DNA of 64,000 nt from Melitaea cinxia (GCF_905220565.1 NC_059395.1:13557289-13621288), one strand, 5' to 3'. Counted from the stretch's first letter, positions 1-9,890 are shown. The notes: generated by a model from the sequence alone, not told the origin. Translations and numbers: made by a program.

Positions 1-1767
1 AAGTATCAGACTGTCCCATTGAGCCCAGTACGCCTTAGTGACAGCGCCAGTGGGTGCAACCTCACTCCAGATTGGTTTTACGTCACCCCGTTTCTTCCAT
101 GTGATGATGTGCTGAAGGTCGTCATCTTTTTCTTGAGCTTCCCTCATAGCATCATTCTCCCAGATACCCAAAGGATTTGTTCTTGTTAGCTTTAATGTGA
201 CTTCATTAGAATCCTGCTTAACACAATGTTTGCAGACTTCCGAACACTGTCTTCGTGAGAGTGCGTCGGCATTCCCATACAACTTTCCGCTGCGGTGTTT
301 CGTCTTGAAGTCATACTCTTGATCCCGGGCAGGAGGCGAAGCCCTTTGCTTCTTCAGCTCCTCTATTTGTTCCTCGATTCTTTTCATCCTTGCTATCTGG
401 GTCTTTTTCTGCGGACAGTTGAGCTGAAGATGGCCCCTCTCGCCGCACTTGTAGCACATGACTCCATAGCTTTTCTTCGTGGGAGCCTTCGCCTCTTTGA
501 CTTCCTCAGAAACCTCGCGGATCTTATGGGTCTGCCGTATGTCATGGCGAACAGCCTCGACCTCTAAAGCATGCGCCAATGCTTCCTTTAACGAGGTGTG
601 GTGACGAAGCTTCACTGCAGCTCTGACCTCCAGGTCTTTGATTCCATCGACAAATGCTTGAACAATATTCGTGTTTACCATCTTGGTGTCGGTTCCTGGG
701 TGTGCCTTCCTGACGAGTTTTTCAATTTCCAACGCCCATTGTTGTAGTCCTTCTCCTGGGCGTTGAACTCTGTTACGCAGTTTGGCACGGAACACGTGCT
801 CTAAGTGTCGATCCCCGTATCGGGATTCAAGTGCCTCCATCAAATCTTGGAACCCGTTTCCTGTATGTGGCAGTGCTTCCAGAACCGACAAAGCTTGCCC
901 TCTGAGCGCAACAGTGAGAGCGGTCAGGCATTGCTCTTCCGTCCATTCGTTGGCAGTAGCAACAGTCTGGAATTGTTGACGATAAGCGTTCCACGGAGTA
1001 GTGCAGTCGTATGGAGGCACTTTCACTCTTGGTCCTTGCGCCACTCCGGTACTTCCACAAGACATCGCGACTCCCGTGGTTTCAAGGCGCACAACTCTCT
1101 TCTGTAGTTCAGTGAGGCCGGTTTTCACATTTTCAACATCCAATCCTAACCTGGTAACTCGTTCTTCCACTACGTTGAGATCTTTTCGAAGCTTAGTCAC
1201 CGCGTCACTAACATCTTTTATAGCCCGAAGCGTTTTTTCTTGGAGCTCTTTTTGTTGCTCTTGTAATTCTTGCAATTTTAAACTTGTTTGCTCCTGTAAT
1301 TCTTGCAAAGCACCACGAATTTCAGCCTTTTGTTGCTCTTGTGATTCTTGCAATTTGAAACTTGTTTGCTCTTGTGATTCTTGCAAAGCACTACGAATTT
1401 CAACCCTTTGCTGCTCTTGTGATTCTTGCAAAGCACCACGAATTTCAGCCTTTTGCAGCTCCATTAATTTAATCAAACTTTCTAATCGAAGAGCCACTCG
1501 AGAGTCTATAGAAGCTACGGTGTCGCTGGTGGGCGTGGTAAGGTGGACGGATCCAGTGGGCGGGGCTTTAGACAAAGTGGGTGGGGCCTGAGCCCGAGTG
1601 GGCGGGGCCTGAGTCCGAGTGGGCGGGGCCTGGTGGGCGTGGTCAGCGGGCGGGGCATGATAGGCGGGGTCAGTGGGCGGGGCTTGGTCCCCAGTAGGTA
1701 TGGCCTCCGCAGCTCGTTGCGCCCCTGTCCTGACGCCCTTGAAGTCTTCTCTCGGAGTCAATGGCAT
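1..1767 (-). CDS. Ty3/gypsy gag ORF fused in frame to the RNase H end/integrase linker (partial)
   Basis: An uninterrupted frame of 589 codons runs from an ATG at 1767 off the left window edge. In order: a Pro/Thr-rich N-terminus (APPT/QAPP repeats, about residues 25-70); a Gln/Glu-rich coiled-coil stretch with LQESQEQQ repeats (about 100-180); a retrotransposon-type gag core (about 250-410); and a CCHC zinc knuckle CYKCGERGHLQLNC (residues 438-451). From about residue 484 the frame becomes EYDF...GNADALSRR, the conserved end of gypsy RNase H, followed by YWAQWDSLIL, the linker before integrase. Protease, reverse transcriptase and most of RNase H are absent, so an internal deletion has joined gag to late pol without breaking the frame. 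The start was chosen because it is the first ATG after the LTR and PBS. The gypsy assignment is strong; whether the product is made is unknown. Confidence 0.85.
   Translation of the reverse strand, partial: MPLTPREDFKGVRTGAQRAAEAIPTGDQAPPTDPAYHAPPADHAHQAPPTRTQAPPTRAQAPPTLSKAPPTGSVHLTTPTSDTVASIDSRVALRLESLIKLMELQKAEIRGALQESQEQQRVEIRSALQESQEQTSFKLQESQEQQKAEIRGALQELQEQTSLKLQELQEQQKELQEKTLRAIKDVSDAVTKLRKDLNVVEERVTRLGLDVENVKTGLTELQKRVVRLETTGVAMSCGSTGVAQGPRVKVPPYDCTTPWNAYRQQFQTVATANEWTEEQCLTALTVALRGQALSVLEALPHTGNGFQDLMEALESRYGDRHLEHVFRAKLRNRVQRPGEGLQQWALEIEKLVRKAHPGTDTKMVNTNIVQAFVDGIKDLEVRAAVKLRHHTSLKEALAHALEVEAVRHDIRQTHKIREVSEEVKEAKAPTKKSYGVMCYKCGERGHLQLNCPQKKTQIARMKRIEEQIEELKKQRASPPARDQEYDFKTKHRSGKLYGNADALSRRQCSEVCKHCVKQDSNEVTLKLTRTNPLGIWENDAMREAQEKDDDLQHIITWKKRGDVKPIWSEVAPTGAVTKAYWAQWDSLIL
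1560..1685. repeat. GC-box-like short tandem repeats in gag 5' coding region
   Basis: Reiterated GTGGGCGGGGC units (+ strand) at irregular spacing encode the Ala-Pro-Pro/Gln-Ala repeats near the gag N-terminus. The frame stays open, so the repeat evolved as coding sequence; its CG content is unlike the flanking AT-rich DNA. Confidence 0.6.
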
Positions 1768-1775
1768 CTCCAAAT

Positions 1776-1792
1776 CTCACTTCCGACACCAG
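1776..1792 (-). promoter_or_regulatory. Primer-binding site of the gypsy-like element
   Basis: Directly next to the LTR end the - strand reads CTGGTGTCGGAAGTGAG, in the position and with the TGG start expected of a tRNA primer-binding site. The tRNA was not identified. Confidence 0.55.
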
Positions 1793-2238
1793 TGTTACGT
1801 GTTAGGGTTCGAAGGATTTGGAGAGAAAGACCTGCTGACTCTTTTCAAGACTTTATTCACTAGCACTAGGTCCAACACAAAGCACTAGGTTCAATCACTA
1901 AGCACTAACGATGTCCTCAGTCGTAGCCAATGTCGTAGGTTTCGCTGGTACCACTCTTGATCACTAGTTTTCACTCTTGAAGTCGCCTCGAAGATCGCTC
2001 AAACTGAACTGTACTCGCTCGCCTACCTGCGGCTATTTATATCGGCCGACACGAGGCCCAGACCATTCCGGAAAGTTCGCGCATGTACCCGGTTTTCGAG
2101 ACTATATTTCTATATAGTTCCACAATAGTTCCTCTAACGCCATCTAGTATGGAGTAGAGAGTTTCATGCTATCGCTGTCTTTGTGTGGTTTCGATGGTTA
2201 CCGCTAGATGGCGCTAGTTTCTTTGTGTGTTCGTAACA
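1793..2238 (-). repeat. 5' LTR of the gypsy-like element
   Basis: A 446-bp block is bounded by TGTTACG at 1793 and CGTAACA at 2238, the expected inverted LTR ends, and lies directly upstream of the gag ORF. Read on the - strand it has TATAAATA (2041-2034), an arthropod-type initiator TCAGTT about 28 bases downstream (2007-2002) and an AATAAA signal (1857-1852). The second LTR lies outside the window, so LTR identity and target duplication cannot be checked. Confidence 0.75.
2034..2041 (-). promoter_or_regulatory. TATA box inside the gypsy LTR
   Basis: TATAAATA on the - strand lies about 28 bases before the initiator-like TCAGTT at 2007-2002. This is the core-promoter arrangement expected for the U3/R boundary of the element. 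Confidence 0.5.
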
Positions 2239-2276
2239 ATAATATGAAATAGCAAAGTTCCAATACCACTGTAGAA

Positions 2277-2480
2277 CTAGTGAAGCCGACCGATGGCGGT
2301 ATGGCCATCCTACAGCTAGCTTTTTAAATACACAACCGAAGACCAGCAGCAGCGTCTTCGGTGCGACAAAGCTAGCCCTGCGGTCACTAACCCGCCTGCC
2401 CAGCGTAGTGACTATGGGCAAAAACTCTCATGAGTTCGCGGTAGAATTTGAGGCCCTCGGTTCTCGGTAGCCCCACTATT
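2277..2480 (+). repeat. 5' part of RTE LINE (same sequence as SINE-like family A)
   Basis: This stretch (AAGCCGACCGATGGCGG ... CTGCGGTCACTAACCCGCC) matches the body of repeat family A seen at 17278, 26520, 34316 and 58046. Here, instead of ending in the short tail, it runs into RTE coding sequence from about 2481. It is therefore read as the 5' end of the LINE. Confidence 0.6.
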
Positions 2481-4092
2481 CCCGGCTACAGCAGCGCCTG
2501 CGGTAACGGTGGGGCGGAGGGTGCTGAGGATCACCGGGATACGGGAGGCTGCCACTCAAAACTACAGGTACTACGTACCGGTTACGTATAATGGAGGCAT
2601 GTTAGGGCTGGACCACAACCTTACCGAACTGGAAGTAAAACCGAGTCTTAAGCTTAAACTTAAGTGAAGCATACTGGGGTTGTCTGAAGTTTGAAGAGAG
2701 GGCGAAGACACGATGATCCTGGACTCCGGGCACTTGTTTGCTTCCGTGAAGGTGATGGGCTTTCCCAAGGTGGCGTCGATTTTCTGTTCCACAAGACTCT
2801 CACTAACAACGTTGTGGAAGTCAGCAATGTGTCGACCCGGGTAGCGTACCTTGTACTTAAACTCACTGACAGGTTCTCCCTAAAAGTGATACAGCTCTAT
2901 GCGCCGACCAGCACACTCTGACAATGAAGTCGAAGCCTTGTATGACGATATTACTAGGGCCGTGCATGGGACTACTTCGGCCTTCTACAACATTGTTATG
3001 GGAGACTTCAACGCTAAAGTGGGAATACAAGACCGCGACGAATCGAGGATCGGACCACACGGGTAGGGGCGCAGGAATCGCAGGAGGCAGATGCTCGTCA
3101 ACTACTACGAGTCAGAGGGGCTCTTCTTGATGAATTCAATTTTTTGAGAAGAAGCCCCAAAGGCGGTGTACATGGCAAAGCCCCAACACTGACGAGGAAC
3201 GAGACAGATTCATCATAGCGGATAAAAGGCATATATTCAGAGATGTCGCCTTGGTTAATTGGTTTAACACTGTAACCACCGGCTATTGCGGAGCACTTTA
3301 AATATATACCTCCGAAAAGAGCGGCCCGCTTAGTGAAATCTACTCTCCAACGTACGCTGCCCCAATTACTATGTGGCTCCCAGCAGTTTCAATGGGAACT
3401 CCAAAACCGATGCGATTCGCTGGAAACTACTGGCAACGTGGAAGAGATGACCGACAACGTGGTGAAGACGGTGTGTACACTAGGTCGTAGGCACTTTCCG
3501 CCGACGACGTCAACAAAGCAGTCCAACCCTCTTCCGAAGCTTGGATCAAATGTGGCGGAGGCGCGAGTTGCTCACTGCTCAAGCAGCTTCGCCAGAACAG
3601 AGGGCTCTTTCCAAGAAGATACGAAAACTTGTACGCCGAGACCTCCACTGCTCAAATACGAGAGAGATTGCTACTCTGATTGAGCAGAATAGGGATGATG
3701 TAGTTACGACTGAGCTACTTAAAGCCGCAGGGCGACCTGCCCTAAAAGTCTTGGCGAGACTCTTTCACGCCGTCACCCACCGAGGTACCACGCCGGAGGT
3801 GTGGTCCAGTAGTGTGTTTGGTGCTGTTCTTTAAGAGAGGCGACAAGTCTCTGTCAAAGAATTACACATCGATCTCACTTCTGAGCCATATCTATAAGCT
3901 GTTTTCGAGTGTTGTTACGAATCGTCTCGCCAGAAGACTCGACGAATTCCAACTACCGGAGCAGCGGGGTTTCGAAATGACTACAACACTGTAGACCACA
4001 TCCATACTGTTCGGTAGATTATACAAAAGACAGAAGAATATAATCAGCCGCTGTGTATGGCATTTGTGGACTACGAAAAAGTCTTCGACTAT
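2481..4092 (+). pseudogene. RTE-clade non-LTR retrotransposon, decayed
   Basis: Broken frames carry an APE-type endonuclease: a segment with VAYLVLKLT and VIQLYAPTS (2691-2921), then VMGDFNAKVG near 2996-3030. Reverse transcriptase pieces follow: a linker with KVLARLFHAVTHRGTTPEVW (3715-3806), then RGDKSLSKNYTSISLLSHIYKLFSSVV (about 3833-3930), LPEQRGFE, and AFVDYEKVFD ending at about 4092. Several frameshifts and stops separate them, and the element stops abruptly before the catalytic FADD region, so it is 3'-truncated. The motif wording is that of RTE LINEs common in Lepidoptera, which fits the EAYVQQW tails elsewhere in the window. Confidence 0.8.
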
Positions 4093-4199
4093 TGCTTCTC
4101 AAAATGGAAAAACAAAAAATACTGTTTATCCAAATGTTTTGGATTAAGTTTTAAAATAGCCTAGCAATTAATATTTTTTTTTTGTATTAATAAATGAAT

Positions 4200-4259
4200 T
4201 TGATGTAATTTTTTTTATTATTTCACTTTATACGTAGCGAAGCACGTACCGGGCCGCTA
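4200..4259 (+). mobile_element. Helitron-like repeat 3' end
   Basis: The sequence ending GCACGTACCGGGCCGCTAGT resembles the ends ...GCGGGCACAGCTAGT and ...ACGTGCCGGATCAGCTAAT elsewhere in the window (33857, 56080). The CTAGT ending suits a non-autonomous Helitron, but no matching 5' end was established. Confidence 0.35.
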
Positions 4260-4299
4260 GTATTTACTAATTGTTTTTATTATTTAAGTTTTGTTCAAT

Positions 4300-4372
4300 T
4301 TTGCCGCCCCCTAAAAAGTGCCGCCCGGGGCGGGCCGCCCCCACTACGCTACGCCACTGCCAAATTTGTTTA
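4300..4372. repeat. GC-rich repeat end (GCCGCCCGGGGCGG)
   Basis: A short island of CCGCCC/GGGCGG with a local palindrome stands in AT-rich DNA and ends in CTACGCTACGCCACTG. It looks like a transposon terminus, but no partner end was found. Confidence 0.3.
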
Positions 4373-4636
4373 AGACTGTTACATCCCCAGAAACAAAACG
4401 GCTGTGTACTGACTGCTTCGAATCAATTTACATAATACATATTTTTTTGCGTAATCATTACAAAAAATAGTGCCCAATGACTTTTTTTTAAATATAATAA
4501 AGTACAAGGCTGAGATGTAACCGAAAAATAAATAAAAAATTAAATTATTTTATAAAGTTTAACTATTAAAGAAAGGAAATGATACAAATGATAAATTTAT
4601 AAATAAGTTAAAACGATAATGTTCAATTACCAATTA

Positions 4637-4964
4637 AATCTATACAAATAAATAAAATTGGAGTGTCTGTTTGTAATATTTTAATAATCGCTTTTTACTA
4701 AATACATATGGATGTATGTGCGGTTCATATACCAAAATAACATTTTTTACAATTTTTGTCTGTCTGTCTGTTTGTTCCTGCTGATCACTGAAACGGCTGG
4801 ACCTATTTTGACGAGACTTTCACTGGCAGATGAGTAGCTGGTGTAGTAAGGAGTAACTTAGGCTACTTTTATTTTAGAAATTTATTTATTTTATAACTGC
4901 GAACTGAACAATAACTTTTTGTTAAATTCGACGCGGACGAAGTCGCAGGCACCGCTATTTAAAA
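4637..4964 (-). repeat. Repeat family H copy (Helitron-like), inverted
   Basis: In reverse complement this gives the family H order: GGTGCCTGCGACTTCGTCCGCG, a stretch with AAAAAGTTATTGTTCAG, CACTGGCAGATAG-type text, CCAGCCGTTTCAG, then multiple CAGA units and a tail near ATTTTATTTATTTGTATAG. Other copies are at 24152, 43361, 44500 and 49272. It contains no coding capacity. Confidence 0.55.
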
Positions 4965-6140
4965 ATAAAAATAATGATAATAATAACCGACACCCGACAC
5001 CGAAGACAATTGTATCAATAAAAAAACAGTATTAGTTTACCAATCAATAAATTATACAACATTGATTGGAATACTATTTATAAGTTAAGGTAATTTAGGC
5101 ATCATGTATACAGACGTTCTTTTGCCATAATAGTTTTCATATTTAGGTTATGTAAAAATTTTACTGGTTACATTTTTGTTAAATGTTTTAGAGATACTTA
5201 TTAGATTTAATATATCATTACTAAAATAGTGTTTTTTCGTTCATTTTAGCAAATAAAAATTTGTTAAATAATGTATTAGTGCACTTTACAAAAGATAAAG
5301 ACCACGAACTGAATGCTGATGCAGTTGAAAAACACAATTTTGAAATCACAGACAGACGCTTCAATTTTATTTATATGCATAGATAAATAGAACATAATTC
5401 CTTTAGTAAATTTTTATTCGTAGTTTATTAATTTTATATTATAAATTTTAATGAAACAGGTTGTATACCTACCTATACAAAATAAAGTAACATTTAGAGT
5501 GTTACAATGAAATAAATTATTATTTTGACTAGATTCTCATCGTTCTTTTGTTTCTAAGACGGTCGAAAAACAAATGTACGGCCCCAACATGATGCTCCCT
5601 GGGAGCTCTGGCCACCTTACTCACCACAGGAACAACAATACTTGAAAGCAGTATTTAATTCTAATAAATGTAAAATATCTCAATCAAAAATAACATTGCA
5701 GTGTCACAAGGCATACCTAAACTAGAAAAAAAAAAGCAATTATAATCTTAATGTCGTATTTGTTCAATAACAGGAAGTCAAAATGTATACTTTGATTGCA
5801 TGATTGATTTGATGCATACCTACTTTTTTGATATTATTTAATAATTGTAAACGTAATTTTTATTTTGGTAATTATCTTCGCCGTTTATCAACAAAGTTTC
5901 CGAATATTTGTATGTATTGATGCTTATTATATTATTTATCTTTGTTTTGATATAATTATATTAATTAAATCCGAATAGGAACGGCATAATATCAGCATTA
6001 TCAAAACGAACTGGCTAATCTAATCAGTCAGTAACGTTGATTTTTAGAGTTACTAGCTAATTTTATGTAGATCATAATTTTGTTATGTTTCAAAGGAACT
6101 AGGCAGAGTTTTTGATTAATTATTATAATACATATACTAT
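4965..6140. other. AT-rich intergenic stretch
   Basis: Apart from the family B fragment at 5580-5665, I recognise no ORF, splice pattern or repeat family. Base composition is strongly AT. Confidence 0.4.
5580..5665 (-). repeat. Fragment of SINE-like family B
   Basis: GGGAGCTCTGGCCACCTTACTCACC and CTTGAAAGCAGTATTTA match the middle of the family B repeats (17516, 29305, 52860). Both ends are missing. Confidence 0.45.
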
Positions 6141-6142
6141 TA

Positions 6143-6206
6143 ACCGATGACTGGCGCGAACTTGGAGAGGCCTATGTCCAGCAGTGGACTGCAATAGGCT
6201 GAACTG
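6143..6206 (+). repeat. Isolated RTE LINE 3' tail
   Basis: The sequence encodes DDWRELGEAYVQQWTAIG followed by a stop, the C-terminus of RTE LINE proteins in this window, then a short ATAC tail. Nothing else of the LINE is present, so this is an extreme 5' truncation. Confidence 0.6.
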
Positions 6207-6860
6207 ATACTATCAAAGGGCTTGAATTATACCGGTGATTTCGTTAAATTTCAAGCGATATGAGCAAACTTTTAATAAAGTATACACCTAAACCAACATC
6301 ATAAACAAGAATAAATAGATAGTGAATTTATTGGTGAGAGCCGCATTCATATCACTTTAGTGACTAAATTTTCTTACGATCGAACAGACAGAAGCGCCGA
6401 AGGACTTAGTTTTATAAGATATAATTTAATTATACTTTTTATTTTTTATTGACATTACGTGTTAAAAGATGACAAAGTCTAAATGAAAAAAATTCGTTTA
6501 GTTTTTTTTTATAATTTGACCCGCGATATCTTTTGCGATTGCAATCATTTTCATTAGGTCTATTCTGTGGCATAAAGTACACTCGCGTACAACTGAATCG
6601 ACTCAAGCCATATATTGGTATATAAGTTTGATTTTTCGGAAAATGGCTTATCCGATTTTCTTCATTTTTTTTTTGTTTGAAAGCCTAATCTACTTTCTGA
6701 AAAAATGCTATCCTAATGAGAAAAATTTGTCGGGTATTTATTGATAAAATTTAATTTGACAGAAATGCATAAACAATGAAAAAAAAATGAAAACAACAAC
6801 ATAATGAATTAAAAAATTATTTTTGATAAAAGTAAAGATAATTAAAATTTTCAATACTTT
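6207..6860. other. AT-rich stretch, nothing recognised
   Basis: Frequent homopolymers and stops in all frames; no motif or repeat seen except the hairpins just downstream. Confidence 0.35.
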
Positions 6861-6866
6861 GTATTA

Positions 6867-6899
6867 CCGTTATAAAAGCTAGGGGAGCTTTTATAACGG
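6867..6899. repeat. Perfect hairpin, 14-bp arms
   Basis: CCGTTATAAAAGCT, a 5-base AGGGG loop, then its exact inverse. It lies about 50 bp past the stop of the Tc1 remnant and may be part of that transposon's terminal region. Confidence 0.6.
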
Positions 6900-6919
6900 C
6901 TTGCATGCGATTTTTCATT

Positions 6920-6945
6920 GATTTTATCAATTTTTTGATAAAATC
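6920..6945. repeat. Perfect hairpin, 10-bp arms
   Basis: GATTTTATCA, ATTTTT loop, TGATAAAATC, immediately before the Tc1 ORF stop on the - strand. Confidence 0.5.
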
Positions 6946-7309
6946 TTAAGGTATCGTATTCCATTCTTTCTCTAGCGCAGTTTTGAGCTCGACGATGCTC
7001 GATGGAGCCGTATCTCTAGCTTGCACCCTCCGTTTGAGCTCGTCCCATAAATGTTCAATGCAATTCAGATCAGGGCTGACGCCTGGCCACATCATCGTCT
7101 CAATTTGCACCTCTTGAAGAAACTGGCGAGTAACACTTGCTGTATGGCACCGAGCATTACCATACATCAATAGAAAATCTTCCCCTGCATAAGGTACAAC
7201 ATGATCGAGGAGAATGTTTTCCACGTACTTTTGAGCTGTTAGACCACTACTCCAACCACCACCAGGCACGAAAACAAGCTCGGTCTTCCCTTCATATGAT
7301 ATTCCAGCT
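6946..7309 (-). pseudogene. Tc1-like transposase, C-terminal half
   Basis: The frame reads AGISYEGKTELVF, then LLMYGNARCHTA, then SPDLNCIEHLWDELKRR. With 34 residues between the second and third catalytic positions this is the D34E signature of Tc1 transposases. The second catalytic Asp of the usual DNARCHTA motif is Gly here (GGT for GAT), so the enzyme would be inactive. The N-terminal half (paired-like HTH domains and first Asp) is missing: the frame starts at a junction near 7309, next to the mariner remnant. Confidence 0.8.
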
Positions 7310-7361
7310 AATAAAAAATAAAATTAGTTAACGTACTTTTTTTCTATATTTTTTATTTTTA

Positions 7362-8035
7362 TTATTCAAAGTACTTACCCATGGAATCAACGCATTTTTG
7401 TCAACGTAGTGGTTGATAACTTATTGATGCCTTTCTTTGAAAAACTGCTGGACGGGAGGCAACAAACTCTTTAAAGGCATTTGTACTGCCTCTCGGGTAT
7501 TGAATTTTTTTCCAGCCAAAGAGTTATCCAAATTCTGAAAAAAAGTGGAAGTCTGTCGGGGCAAGATCTGGTGAGTACGGCGAATGACGGAGAACTTCCA
7601 ACCCCAGCTCTTGTAATTTGGAGACCGTCTGCTGTGCAGTATGAGGTCGCGCGTTGTCGTGCAGGAGCAGCGGAGCCGAGCGATTGACCAAAGTTGGTTG
7701 GACAGGATCTAACCAACTAGCTGAGCGCTTGCAATTGTCGAATAGAATTAATTTTTCGTCACAAGTAACAATGCGATTCAATATGCCTTCGTTTGTATGT
7801 CTGCTGAGCAGTGCAAGGCACGTCTCGACGCGTATTTCGCGCTGGCGCTAATTCAATTCGTGAGGCACCCATTTGTAGAGCTTCGTTACCTTGCCAATTT
7901 GACGCAAATGGACCAATATTGTTTTAGTGCTAATTTCGAAAACTGCTGCTAATTCAGCTGTAGCGTCTTTAATTCGTCATTGCTACCACGACGGAACTCA
8001 TAATCCTTAATCACTCGAATTTTTAACATATCCAT
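7362..8035 (-). pseudogene. mariner transposase, internally deleted and frameshifted
   Basis: Starting at the ATG at 8035 the - strand reads KIRVIKDYEFRRG, then a region with an HTH-like stretch in a shifted frame. NRIVTCDEKLILFDN (first Asp) follows, then HDNARPHTA (second Asp), then YSPDLAPTDFHFF (third Asp, 34 residues later, D34D). The C-terminus KCVDSMGKYFE ends at about 7362. Between WLD and PTLVNRSAPLLL about 60 residues of a normal mariner transposase are missing. Several frameshifts and stops mean it is dead. It directly abuts the Tc1 remnant and may have inserted into it. Confidence 0.8.
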
Positions 8036-8244
8036 GATGACAAAAAACGTACAAATGCGATGTAAACAGAACGCTAACCATTAAACAAATGACTAATTAT
8101 AAAAAAAGAATTCTAACATTTTAAAATAAAAATAATTTGAAATTAGAGTTCTTGGCGACTTTTTTTTTTAATTTTGAAATAGCCAGTACGACGAAACAGC
8201 AATTTCATAGATAAAACCTAATATTATTAATATCAGGATAAACA

Positions 8245-8936
8245 CTGTTAACTACTTGTGACGGCTATTTAACACAACGCAAAGGTTTTCACTGTCGAGA
8301 TTAATTCTTCCGATATCTTGTGGTAGCTCCCGATTAAAAATTTTGACCAACAACTGTGCAAAAAGACCTTTTTCGTACAACGAAACTTTCATGTTGATTT
8401 TAGTTTCCAATTTCCAAGAGAATCTTTCATGAGACCCAACGTTTTACATGCTGCTTCATAGGTATTATAAGTAAAATCTTATAAAGTTTTGATGTGTTCA
8501 AAAGAGGTTGGTCCTTTTACAACATTCACTGTTGTTAGGAATAACCACATAGACCTTTCCAATAACATCCTTTTTTTTAACTCCAGGAAATTAGCTTAGC
8601 TGGAGTGCCTTGCTTTCTCCGTTGGAAGGTCTTGGCAGTCTGTTTCCACGTATAATAGCTTGAAACTTTGTCATATGTCAGTGATTTTGTAAATCATCCT
8701 GAGCACATAGTTATCTTAAAATATGATGTTACAGTTGTGTCTCACGGATTAATAAAAACATCATAAATTTTGTTTTCAGTGTAATAAGCTCTCTGTCCAT
8801 TTTTTAAGTGAATGGCAAGGTGAGACGTAAGCGCCCGGTCATACATTTTAAATGATAAAATCCTCAATACTGATTTGGAGCTGCAGATGTAATTACTAGA
8901 CTGATAATTCTCTACCTCATTTGGTGATTGTATTCT
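8245..8936 (-). pseudogene. Helitron helicase-region remnant
   Basis: Read on the - strand with frameshifts, the order matches a Helitron Rep/helicase protein before the Pif1-type helicase core. NEVENYQSSNYICSS is followed by FKMYDRALTSHLAIHL, ENKIYDVFIN, DTTVTSYFK, VSSYYTWK...FQRRKQG, VIGKVYVVIPNNSECC, GPTSFEHIKT, and TYEAACKTLGLMKD. Several stop codons and frame changes show that it is a relic. It continues, across the foldback element at 8937-9890, from the Rep-region remnant at 9891-10330. Confidence 0.75.
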
Positions 8937-9890
8937 AAAAGTACTTTGGGTAAAGCTTTAGATTAGGTAAAACAAAATTTCGGGACCGTGGGGGATGGGG
9001 GGGGAGAGGGTGGGAAACGCTACCCCTGGTACCACTGTCACACCTCAGAACCCCATGGTTATGGAGATATCCATGGTTAAAGTTTTGAGGTTAAAAGAAG
9101 AATTTCGAAAGTTAGAGGAACGCTTGGCTCCGGCGCTGCGGTAAGGGCAGCTCTTCCGCCCTTGCGTGCGAAAGCACGCTCACTCATGCTCCGTTCCGCA
9201 GCGGAGGCTGGTCGCCGAAGGCGACCAGTCTCAGCCGCTCCTCTACGCATTCGTTCGCGCGCTTTCGCACGGCGGGCGAGGGCTGCCCTCCCTCCGCGCC
9301 TCCGCGGCACAAAAAAAAACACTCTAGGGGTAGGACAGACCAAGACCACGTGGACAGTGGGGTGCTCCGATTCGGTTTTGGGTATTTTTCGAATTTCTAA
9401 ACCTATATTCTAGCACGCAATGTTACTAATTTTTCGCACGGCGGGCGAGGGCTGCCCTCCTCCGCGCCTCCGCGGCACAAAAAAAAACACTCTAGGGGTA
9501 GGACAGACTAAGACCACGTGGACAGTGGGGTGCTCCGATTCGGTTTTGGGTATTTTTCGAATTTCTAAACTTATATTCTAGCACGCAATGTTACTAATTT
9601 TATTAGAATATTATGTCTGACGCGTTATTTTGTTTAAAAGTGTCGATTTGTCACACAATGCAAACAGTACGAGCTCAAAGGTATTATAATAGCTTTAAAT
9701 TCTTCTTCTAACCTCAAAACTTTAACCATGGATATCTACATAACCTTGGGGTTTTGAGGTGTGACAGTGTTACCTTGTATAGATTCCCCTACACCCTCCA
9801 CCCTCCACACCCAAAAACCCCATAATTCGGTTTTTCTAATTCGGTTTTACCTAATCTAGATTTTAGCCGTACTTTGGTTATGTATTTTGT
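8937..9890. mobile_element. Foldback element with long inverted termini inserted in the Helitron
   Basis: The outer ends share AGATTAGGTAAAAC in inverted orientation (about 8956 and 9845). Longer inner arms around ACCTCAGAACCCCATGG and CCATGGTTAAAGTTTTGAGG (8995-9110) recur inverted at 9693-9800. The middle is CG-rich and holds a 169-bp tandem duplication. No transposase frame is visible, so it is non-autonomous. A related piece lies at 11610-11800. Confidence 0.65.
9263..9600. repeat. 169-bp tandem duplication
   Basis: Unit 1 (9263-9431) and unit 2 (9432-9600) start with TTTCGCACGGCGGGCGAGGG and differ at only a few positions, among them one CTCC repeat step and a C/T change. The low divergence points to a recent duplication. 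Confidence 0.8.

Noticed and set aside
7309..7382. GT-AG intron inside the Tc1 gene (GGGTAAGT ... TTATTAG)
   Set aside because: The donor-like GGGTAAGT is the end of the mariner coding sequence (MGKYFE then stop), so the two pieces belong to different transposons.
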